From JAQVEB01 sp028698105 (GTDB lineage: Bacteria; Bacteroidota; Bacteroidia; Bacteroidales; Dysgonomonadaceae), in the NCBI GenBank assembly GCA_964293155.1, contig CAXYYA010000075.1:1-9437 (forward strand): a stretch of DNA of 9,437 nt, given 5' to 3'. A program made the position numbers and the translations under genes. Below, piece after piece: positions 1 through 5,744 of this stretch (its first letter is position 1; the number at the start of each line of letters is the position of its first letter). Under the pieces are notes generated by a model. It searched no databases. It was not told the origin of the DNA and saw only the letters and a list, made by a program, of their open reading frames with translations.

Positions 1-63
1 GCGGAAATCCCGATTATCGGGGCCGACGAAAGGAGGCATCTGTTTAATTAAATTATTATTCAT
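1..63 (-). CDS. 5' end of an unidentified divergent gene (partial)
   Basis: Reading the minus strand from the ATG at 63-61 gives 21 sense codons with no stop before the window edge. The peptide begins MNNNLIKQMPPFV and ends GPDNRDFR. An AGGAAA sequence lies about 4 bases before the ATG and could help initiation. The gene would be transcribed away from the sugar-isomerase operon, making the 247 bp between them a divergent intergenic region. The visible peptide has no signal sequence and I do not recognise the family. The call rests only on the open frame, the start and the layout, so a chance short frame is possible. Confidence 0.4.
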   Translation of the reverse strand, partial: MNNNLIKQMPPFVGPDNRDFR

Positions 64-149
64 TTCATTTCCTGTTTATTCCTAAATTTTTGGGTGGGGA
101 CTCAACAAAATGAAACTACAGTGGTACTTTTGAGACAACCTCTGCCTGT

Positions 150-165
150 CCCGAAGTATTTCGGG
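150..165. repeat. Perfect 6-bp palindromic hairpin in GC-rich island
   Basis: CCCGAA (150-155), loop GTAT, TTCGGG (160-165) form a perfect hairpin. It sits in a GC-rich island (about 141-182, with GAAGCGAAGCGGGCGGGG on the right) inside otherwise AT-rich intergenic DNA. It lies between two divergent gene starts with no T-tract, so a terminator role is unlikely. The composition jump suggests a dispersed intergenic repeat, but no second copy is present in this window. Confidence 0.45.
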
Positions 166-228
166 AAGCGAAGCGGGCGGGGTTAGAATAAACCAACAAA
201 TAATAAAAACAAAATTCTGTCCGATACT

Positions 229-255
229 TATATTTGTTTTTTTTACGTATATTTG
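229..255 (+). promoter_or_regulatory. Two tandem TATATTTG (-7-type) promoter motifs
   Basis: TATATTTG occurs at 229-236 and again at 248-255. Both match the Bacteroidetes -7 consensus TAnnTTTG exactly and are 19 bp apart, 56-75 bp upstream of the isomerase start at 311. I see no convincing -33 TTTG at the usual spacing for either copy. They could be alternative start sites for the three-gene operon, giving leaders of roughly 50-70 nt. The region is AT-rich, so one copy may be chance. Confidence 0.5.
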
Positions 256-310
256 TTCCTTTAATTATCAACGAGAAACAAAGCATATTAACCATAAAAG
301 TAACACGAAA

Positions 311-1300
311 ATGTCACGATTAGTAACACTTTATTCTCTCCAATGGGGCGACTTGTCGCTCGAAAATGTTTGCCAAAAGGCAAAAGAGTTCGGTTACGAC
401 GGCCTTGAACTGGGTTTGCCCGATCACCTCGATGTACGGAGAACCGATCCGGAATATTATCAGGGCATCAGGGACTTACTGACAGGGTATGGCCTGCAAT
501 TACGAACGATCTCCACCCACTTGGTCGGACAGGCTGTGTGCGACAAAATTGACGAACGCCACAAAGGTATCCTTCCGGATTATATTTGGGGCGACGGCGA
601 TCCCGAAGGCGTGCGTCAACGCGCCGCAGAAGAGTTGATCAGAACGGCAAAGGCCGCGAAAGCGCTCGGCGTTGATACCGTGGTGGGATTCACAGGCAGC
701 CCCATCTGGCATTTGCTCTATTCGTTCCCGCCGGTTACCGAAGAGATGATCGCAGCAGGATACGACGAATTCGCCCGCCGTTTCACCCCCATTCTGGATG
801 AATTTGAGCAATTGGGCGTCCGCTTCGCGCTGGAAGTGCATCCTACCGAGATCGCGTTCGATACGTTCTCTGCCCGCAGGGCGCTGCAAGCGGTGAATAA
901 CCATCCGGCCTTCGGCTTCAATTACGACCCCAGCCATTTTGGCTATCAGGGAGTGGATTACGTGAACTTTATTTACGAGTTTCCCGATCGCATTTTCCAC
1001 GTGCACATGAAAGACGCGTATTGGAGCGATACCCCGAAACAGGTAGGCGTTTTCGGCGGCCATGTGCCGTTTGGCGATCCGCGCCGGTACTGGAATTTCC
1101 GGAGCGTGGGGCGCGGCAAGATCAATTTCGAAGAAATTATCCGGGCGTTAAACGCGATCGGTTATCAGGGGCCGCTCTCCGTGGAGTGGGAGGATAGCGC
1201 CATGGACCGGGAGCACGGCGCACGCGAGTCGTGCGAATTTACAAAACGCATTGACTTTCAGGCTTCAGGGCATGCTTTCGATGCTTTTTTCGCGAAATAA
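311..1300 (+). CDS. Sugar phosphate isomerase/epimerase (AP endonuclease 2-type TIM barrel)
   Basis: This 329-residue cytoplasmic protein belongs to the xylose-isomerase-like TIM-barrel superfamily, whose members isomerise or epimerise sugars, keto-sugars and inositols using a divalent metal. The family signature is visible: a N-terminal segment with FGYDGLELGLPDH (residues 27-39), LEVHP with Glu175, NYDPSHFGYQG with Asp206 and His209, FHVHMKDAYW with His232 and Asp235, GRGKINF (267-273), and SVEWED with Glu292. Glu175, Asp206/His209, His232 and Glu292 are the likely metal ligands, so the site looks intact. It opens a tight operon with two Gfo/Idh/MocA oxidoreductases, the usual partners of this fold in inositol and keto-sugar catabolism. 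The ATG at 311 is preceded by A-rich sequence without a Shine-Dalgarno, as is common in Bacteroidetes. The substrate cannot be read from sequence; an IolE-like dehydratase is an alternative. Confidence 0.9.
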   Translation: MSRLVTLYSLQWGDLSLENVCQKAKEFGYDGLELGLPDHLDVRRTDPEYYQGIRDLLTGYGLQLRTISTHLVGQAVCDKIDERHKGILPDYIWGDGDPEGVRQRAAEELIRTAKAAKALGVDTVVGFTGSPIWHLLYSFPPVTEEMIAAGYDEFARRFTPILDEFEQLGVRFALEVHPTEIAFDTFSARRALQAVNNHPAFGFNYDPSHFGYQGVDYVNFIYEFPDRIFHVHMKDAYWSDTPKQVGVFGGHVPFGDPRRYWNFRSVGRGKINFEEIIRALNAIGYQGPLSVEWEDSAMDREHGARESCEFTKRIDFQASGHAFDAFFAK

Positions 1301-1320
1301 TCAATCAAAAGAATAAAACA

Positions 1321-2487
1321 ATGGAAAACAAGAGATTACGCATAGGCATGGTGGGCGGTGGAAACACCGGTTTTATCGGTTCAATTCACCTGCGCGCCGC
1401 CTTAATGGAAAACAGAATGGAATTGGTTTGCGGCTGTTTCAGCTCAAATCCCGAAGTATCGAAAGAATCGGGGCGCGCTTACCTTGTTCCCGAACATCGC
1501 ATTTACAACACCTATCAGGAAATGTTCGAAAAAGAGATGGCGCTCCCCGAAGACGAACGGATGAACGTTGTGGTGATCGTTACGCCCAACAATCTTCACT
1601 TCGAGCCGGCGATGATGGCGTTGGAAAACGGCATGCACGTGGTGTTGGATAAGCCGATGACCTTTTCGCTCGATGAAGCGAAAAAGCTTCGGGATAAAGT
1701 GGCGGAAACCGGATTGGTACTGGCCTTGACGCACGTTTACAGCGGATACCCTGCCGTGAAGGAAATGAAAGCGAGGATCGCCGCAGGCGAATTGGGTAAA
1801 TTGCGCCGCATTTACGTGGAATATCCGCAGGGATGGCTTTCGGAGCGAATTGAAATACAGAGCGGGAACAATGCCGGATGGCGCACCAACCCCGAATTAA
1901 CGGGAAAAGCGGGCTGTATCGGCGATATTGGAACGCATGCGTGGCATTTGTGCGAATACGTTACCGGACTGAAAGTTGAAGAACTGTGCGCCGAGCTGAA
2001 CACGTTTGTGCCCGGACGCAGGGTGGACGACGACGGAACCGCTTTCCTCCGGCTGGAGCAGGGAGCAAAAGCGTTGCTTTCGGCAAGCCAGATCGCGAGA
2101 GGTGAAGCCAACAATGTGAACATTCGCGTTTACGGCGAAAAAGGGGGAATGCAGTGGAATCAGGAGAACCCCAACAGGTTGTTCCTCAAATGGGGCGACA
2201 AGCCGGAAGAGATGATCAACGTGGGCAACAATACTTTCCTTGGCAAGCAGGCTGCGTGGAACACGCGCACTCCGGCCGGACATCCCGAAGGATTTATCGA
2301 GGCGTTTGCCAATATTTACCGGAATTTCGCGCTCACGGTATTAGCGAAGCTAAATGGTGAAGAACCTACGCCCGAGATGCTCGATTTTCCCAACGTGAAC
2401 GATGGCGCGCGGGGGATGCAGTTTATCGAAACCATGGTTACCGCCGGTTGGAACGATGACCAAAAATGGGTGAAATGCATCGAATAA
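1321..2487 (+). CDS. Gfo/Idh/MocA family NAD(P)-dependent oxidoreductase (cytoplasmic)
   Basis: This 388-residue dehydrogenase-like protein would oxidise or reduce a sugar or inositol hydroxyl with a nicotinamide cofactor. The N-terminal Rossmann fold is marked by IGMVGGGNTG (residues 8-17). VVIVTPNNLHFEPA (84-97) and HVVLDKPM (106-113) follow, with Lys111 corresponding to the catalytic lysine of the family EKP motif (here DKP). The C-terminal domain has GDIGTHAWH (201-209), where Asp202 and His206 match the conserved DxxxH catalytic pair. Length is normal for the family and there is no signal peptide, so the enzyme is cytosolic. It begins 20 bp after the isomerase stop and ends 25 bp before the next oxidoreductase, so the three genes are very probably co-transcribed. 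Substrate unknown; a keto-sugar or glycoside-3-dehydrogenase role is an inference from the neighbours. Confidence 0.9.
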   Translation: MENKRLRIGMVGGGNTGFIGSIHLRAALMENRMELVCGCFSSNPEVSKESGRAYLVPEHRIYNTYQEMFEKEMALPEDERMNVVVIVTPNNLHFEPAMMALENGMHVVLDKPMTFSLDEAKKLRDKVAETGLVLALTHVYSGYPAVKEMKARIAAGELGKLRRIYVEYPQGWLSERIEIQSGNNAGWRTNPELTGKAGCIGDIGTHAWHLCEYVTGLKVEELCAELNTFVPGRRVDDDGTAFLRLEQGAKALLSASQIARGEANNVNIRVYGEKGGMQWNQENPNRLFLKWGDKPEEMINVGNNTFLGKQAAWNTRTPAGHPEGFIEAFANIYRNFALTVLAKLNGEEPTPEMLDFPNVNDGARGMQFIETMVTAGWNDDQKWVKCIE

Positions 2488-2512
2488 AACACATACAAAA
2501 TCAATTACCACA

Positions 2513-3877
2513 ATGAAAAGACGTGATTTTTTAACAAATTCGGTGCTGTTGGGCACTGCTCTTCCGTTGGGTGTGGCAACGCCCGCTCTGATGACTTCGT
2601 GCTCAAACACTAACAAAAAAACTTCCGGCAAAACGTTCACCCCCGAAGAACTCGGGATGTACTCCTTCGTTGAGGTTGCGCCCGACGGAAAGCCGCTGAA
2701 GGCGGCTCTGGTGGGATGCGGCGATCGCGGAACGGGTGCTGCAAGCCAGTTTTTGGAATCAGGGCCCAATGTTTCCATTATTGCTTTGGCCGATTTGTTT
2801 CCTGACCGAATGGACAATTGCCGCAAGGTGCTTTCGGAAAAATTCGGCAATAACGTTGACGATGCCAATTGCTTTTTCGGCTTCGACGCCTATCAAAAAG
2901 TCATGGCCATGCCCGATATTGATCTTGTGCTGCTATGCACACCGACGCATTTCAGGGCAGAACAGTTTAAGGCGGCGGTGGAAGCGGGCAAACATGTTTT
3001 TATGGAGAAACCGTGCGCTGTTGATCCCACCGGAATCCGCACGGTGATCGCCGCAGCCAAAGTAGCCTCGTCCAAGGGACTTACCGTTGTAACCGGAAAC
3101 CAGCGCAGGCACCGCCGCGATTATTGGGAAGCTTACGTGCAGGTGCGCAACGGAATTATCGGCGATATAATATCTGCAACTTCGCATTGGGATCAAGGTG
3201 CCTGGTGGAACAAAAAACATCGCCCCGAATGGAGCGATATGGAATATTGCATCCGCAACTGGTTTAATATAAAGTGGTTGAGCGGAGATCACATCCTCGA
3301 TCAGGGTATTCACAACATTGATGTCGTGACCTGGTTTATGGGAGATCAACCGCTGAAAGCCGTCGGTTTTGGCGGCCGTGCCCGCCGGTTGACGGGCGAC
3401 ATTTTCGATTTCTTCAGCGTAGATTATTACTACAATAACAACAAACGGATGTTGCACACTGCCAGGCAAATAGACGGCTGCGACGGAAACGTATCGGAAC
3501 AGGTCTTGGGATCGAAAGGGATTGCTCAACTGAACGACAGGGGCGAAATAAAGATATTGGATTGGAACGGAAATACGTTGTGGGAATACGATTACGCCAA
3601 TAAACCCGTCAAAAACCCGTATAATCAGGAACACATCCATCTGGTGGAATCCATCCGGCTGAACAAAAAGATCAATCAGGCCGAAGATTTGGCTTACTCC
3701 AATTTGGTTGCCATACTCGGGCGGGAAGCGGCCTACACCGGGAAACCCATTACGTGGGACGAGATTATGGCTTCCGATCTGCGATACGGCCCCGAAACAT
3801 ACGAAATGGGCCCATTGCCCGATTATCACGAGGGCGTGGTACCCATTCCGGGAAAAGACCCGTCCGCACCCATGTAA
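2513..3877 (+). CDS. Gfo/Idh/MocA family oxidoreductase with Tat-type signal
   Basis: This 454-residue protein starts MKRRDFLTNS, with a twin-arginine motif (RRDFL), then a hydrophobic stretch (about 11-27) and MTSC, with Cys30 as a possible but weak lipidation site. It is therefore likely exported folded with its cofactor and may be membrane-anchored. After a linker comes the Rossmann core: ALVGCGDRGTG (65-75), LLCTPTHF (140-147) and HVFMEKPC (161-168) with Lys166 of the EKP motif. The C-terminal domain has SGDHILDQGIHNIDV (257-271), where Asp263 and His267 match the family catalytic pair. Exported members are frequent in Bacteroidetes and in family GH109 glycosidases, but I do not see enough to assign GH109. 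Being last in the operon with an isomerase and a cytosolic paralogue suggests action on the same substrate class, perhaps outside the cytoplasm. A terminator follows 12 bp after the stop. Confidence 0.88.
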   Translation: MKRRDFLTNSVLLGTALPLGVATPALMTSCSNTNKKTSGKTFTPEELGMYSFVEVAPDGKPLKAALVGCGDRGTGAASQFLESGPNVSIIALADLFPDRMDNCRKVLSEKFGNNVDDANCFFGFDAYQKVMAMPDIDLVLLCTPTHFRAEQFKAAVEAGKHVFMEKPCAVDPTGIRTVIAAAKVASSKGLTVVTGNQRRHRRDYWEAYVQVRNGIIGDIISATSHWDQGAWWNKKHRPEWSDMEYCIRNWFNIKWLSGDHILDQGIHNIDVVTWFMGDQPLKAVGFGGRARRLTGDIFDFFSVDYYYNNNKRMLHTARQIDGCDGNVSEQVLGSKGIAQLNDRGEIKILDWNGNTLWEYDYANKPVKNPYNQEHIHLVESIRLNKKINQAEDLAYSNLVAILGREAAYTGKPITWDEIMASDLRYGPETYEMGPLPDYHEGVVPIPGKDPSAPM

Positions 3878-3889
3878 TCGCAACAGGTT

Positions 3890-3925
3890 AAGAGGCTTTT
3901 TCAAAAAAATGGGAAAGCCTCTTTT
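3890..3925 (+). terminator. Rho-independent terminator of the oxidoreductase operon
   Basis: AAGAGGCTTT (3890-3899) pairs perfectly over 10 bp with AAAGCCTCTT (3914-3923) across a 14-nt loop and is followed by more T residues. It begins 12 bp after the operon stop. The stem is A/T-flanked on both sides, so it could also terminate transcription from the opposite strand. Before the neighbouring insertion it probably lay right next to the MATE gene stop and served both convergent units. Confidence 0.8.
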
Positions 3926-3926
3926 A
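3920..3926 (+). repeat. Left target-site duplication of the MITE-like element
   Basis: TCTTTTA here is repeated exactly at 4186-4192, directly outside the two terminal inverted repeats. The match extends to 8 bp (TCTTTTAA) if the terminal A at 3927 is counted. This copy overlaps the T-tail of the operon terminator. Confidence 0.6.
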
Positions 3927-4185
3927 ATGTGAGTTCGATGTAAGAAAAGATGTTATTATATTAAAAATAAGCTAATAAGGTTCTGTTTTACTATGTTTTA
4001 AATTCTACTAAGGTTAATAAAAATACAAATAAGGTTATTTTGTTCCATTTAAAACCTTATTTTCTCCCACAACCTTAGTACAAACATGGTTGGGCAAGGA
4101 TTAAAACCCTGCTTGCAGCAGGCAAGCTTATTACCTTATTTATTATCAGTAGATTTCAACTAAAATCCTTACGTCGAACTCACGT
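3927..4185. mobile_element. MITE-like non-autonomous element (259 bp)
   Basis: The left end ATGTGAGTTCGATGTAAG (3927-3944) and right end CTTACGTCGAACTCACGT (4168-4185) are inverted repeats matching at 16 of 18 positions; both differences are T versus C. Identical 7-bp direct repeats (TCTTTTA) flank the ends, as expected for a target-site duplication. The interior is AT-rich, clearly unlike the neighbouring genes, has no usable reading frame, and is itself quasi-palindromic with repeated AAGGTT/AACCTT units. These are the hallmarks of a miniature inverted-repeat transposable element that would need a transposase supplied in trans. It occupies the whole convergent gap between the operon terminator and the MATE gene stop codon. 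I do not recognise the parent IS family. An alternative is a chance-flanked structured repeat, less likely given that ends and duplications agree. Confidence 0.65.
4006..4080. repeat. Nested inverted repeats inside the MITE-like element
   Basis: Two perfect 10-bp inverted repeats are nested. The outer pair is TACTAAGGTT (4006-4015) with AACCTTAGTA (4071-4080); the inner pair is AAATAAGGTT (4027-4036) with AACCTTATTT (4053-4062). Their centres nearly coincide (about 4043 and 4044.5). A looser third pair, AATAAGGT (3974-3981) with ACCTTATT (4133-4140), lies outside them. A separate small hairpin, GCTTGC/GCAAGC (4111-4127), sits in the right arm. Transcribed from either side, the RNA could fold into a long stem. 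Confidence 0.7.
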
Positions 4186-4192
4186 TCTTTTA
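4186..4192 (+). repeat. Right target-site duplication of the MITE-like element
   Basis: TCTTTTA repeats the sequence at 3920-3926 exactly. This copy contains the TAA stop codon of the minus-strand MATE gene (complement of 4190-4192), so the insertion left the transporter coding sequence intact. Confidence 0.6.
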
Positions 4193-5596
4193 AGTCCGCA
4201 CTTTCGGCTTCAGCAAGCTTACGCCGAAATCCTTTTCGATCTTTCTCAGTTGATAGATCAGGGTGAAAATGGTGACGGTAAATGCTACGGCATCGGCGGC
4301 AGGCAAGCTCCCGAAAACGCCGTCGAGGCCGAAATGATGCGGCAGGATCAACAGGAACGGCAGCAGGAAGATCAGTTGCCGGGTGAGCGATAGAAAAATG
4401 GATATTTTAGCTTTGCCTACCGACTGGAAAAAGTTGCTGATCACAATTTGCGCGCCGGCCAACGGGAACATAGCCATAATAATGCGCAATCCGCGCACGG
4501 AAATGTCAATCAGTTCCTGGTTCGTGGTAAACATCCGTACAATATAATCAGGGAATAATTCCGATAACAGAAACCCGAACGTGGTTACGGCAACGCCTCC
4601 GGCAATCGTATATTTGAGCGCCCGAAAAGCGCGGTCTAACTTGCGCGCGCCGAAGTTATAGCCCACAATGGGTTGCATCCCCATCGTCAACCCGATCACG
4701 ATCATCACAAAAAGGAAAACCACGCGGTTGATGATACCGTAAGCGCCCACCGCCATTTCGGCGCCGTAACGCATCAAATCTATATTGATCACGGAAACCA
4801 CCAGGCTCGACGACAGGTTGATCAGAAAAGGCGAAAGCCCGATAGCGAGCATTGCCATCGTGGTCTTTGTTGATAACCGGTGAAATCCTTTTCCGAAACG
4901 GATAAAACTTTTGCTGTCGGAAAAATGGGCTAACACCCACACCAGTCCCACAACCTGGGAAAGCACGGTGGCGAAAGCGGTTCCTTTCATTCCCCACTGT
5001 AGCGCAAAAATAAAAATGGGCGCCAGAATAATGTTGACAATCACGGTGATAAACGACGACATCATGGCTTTTTTCGGATAACCCGTTACGCGCATGATGT
5101 TGTTTAATCCGATGAAAACGAAGATCACCGGCGTTCCCAACAGATAAACCGACATGAAATCGCGCGCATAAGGCAGCAGAATATCGCTCGCGCCAAACAG
5201 GCGCAGGATGGGATCGAGAAAGATATACGTTACGCCCCCGAGAACTGCTGCGTTTACCGTGTTGAGAATAGCAACATGCCCCAGAATACTTTGTGCCCCT
5301 TGCTCATCTTTCTCCCCCAAGCGGATGGAAGTGAGCGTTGCACCGCCAATCCCGATCAGCGTGGAGAAAGCGGCCATAATGTTCATAATGGGAAATGTTA
5401 CCGCCAATCCCGAGATGGCAAGCGCGCCGATCCCGTGCCCGATAAAAATACTGTCCACAATGTGATAGAGGGAGGTGATAACCATCCCCATAATTGCGGG
5501 AAGCGAATACTGGAAAAGGAGTTTTTTGATGTCGCCCCTTCCTAAAAGGTGCGGGTCGTTCGTATTATTTTGACGGAATCGCTTAACTATGTTCAT
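4190..5596 (-). CDS. MATE family multidrug/metabolite efflux transporter
   Basis: This 468-residue integral membrane protein would export drugs, dyes or metabolites using a Na+ or H+ gradient. About twelve hydrophobic segments fall into two homologous halves. The first half begins with the typical LPAIMGMVITSLYHIVDSIF, followed by AISGLAVTFP, and GLNNIMRVTGYPKKAM before the mid loop. The second half has INRVVFLFVMIVIGLTMG followed by MQPIVGYNFGAR, matching the MATE signature QPIxGYNxGA. Length is normal. I chose the ATG at 5596; upstream in-frame starts are non-ATG and overlap the promoter motif at 5614-5607. The protein ends LLKPKVRT and its stop abuts the MITE-like element. It diverges from the acyl-CoA synthetase gene. 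It resembles the MepA/DinF-type branch, but the substrate cannot be inferred. Confidence 0.92.
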   Translation of the reverse strand: MNIVKRFRQNNTNDPHLLGRGDIKKLLFQYSLPAIMGMVITSLYHIVDSIFIGHGIGALAISGLAVTFPIMNIMAAFSTLIGIGGATLTSIRLGEKDEQGAQSILGHVAILNTVNAAVLGGVTYIFLDPILRLFGASDILLPYARDFMSVYLLGTPVIFVFIGLNNIMRVTGYPKKAMMSSFITVIVNIILAPIFIFALQWGMKGTAFATVLSQVVGLVWVLAHFSDSKSFIRFGKGFHRLSTKTTMAMLAIGLSPFLINLSSSLVVSVINIDLMRYGAEMAVGAYGIINRVVFLFVMIVIGLTMGMQPIVGYNFGARKLDRAFRALKYTIAGGVAVTTFGFLLSELFPDYIVRMFTTNQELIDISVRGLRIIMAMFPLAGAQIVISNFFQSVGKAKISIFLSLTRQLIFLLPFLLILPHHFGLDGVFGSLPAADAVAFTVTIFTLIYQLRKIEKDFGVSLLKPKVRT

Positions 5597-5606
5597 AAAA
5601 TGTGCA

Positions 5607-5614
5607 CAAAGATA
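5607..5614 (-). promoter_or_regulatory. TATCTTTG -7 promoter element for the MATE gene
   Basis: On the minus strand TATCTTTG matches TAnnTTTG exactly and ends only 10 bases before the ATG at 5596. Transcription would start a few bases before the start codon, giving a nearly leaderless mRNA. No clear -33 TTTG is visible. An 8-bp palindrome, TGTGCACA (5601-5608), overlaps its downstream end. Confidence 0.5.
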
Positions 5615-5684
5615 CAAAAAAGTGAAAAGCGATTGACGCTGTGGTAAGACAAAAAATGTGAACGAACTTATTCCGAAATCCTAA

Positions 5685-5717
5685 TTTGGTTTCTTTTGAT
5701 AAAAAATCGTAGATTTG
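5685..5717 (+). promoter_or_regulatory. Bacteroidetes-type promoter for the acyl-CoA synthetase gene
   Basis: TTTG at 5685-5688 (-33 element), a 21-bp spacer, and TAGATTTG at 5710-5717 (exact TAnnTTTG -7 element) make the best-formed promoter in the window. The start codon at 5745 lies 27 bp downstream, leaving a short leader. Confidence 0.65.
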
Positions 5718-5744
5718 CAGAAACTGAATGAAATCTTATAACGA

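Noticed and set aside
2933..3904. 323-codon open frame on the minus strand opposite the Tat-type oxidoreductase
   Set aside because: The plus-strand gene has intact Gfo/Idh/MocA motifs throughout; the antisense translation shows no family features and runs through the terminator stem.
3945..4167. Possible small gene or structured RNA gene within the MITE-like element
   Set aside because: No frame with a plausible start and length was found, and the symmetrical structure is explained by the element itself.
5597..5617. Upstream start of the MATE gene at 5617
   Set aside because: The codon there is TTG and the extension overlaps the exact -7 promoter element; the ATG at 5596 gives a normal MATE N-terminus.
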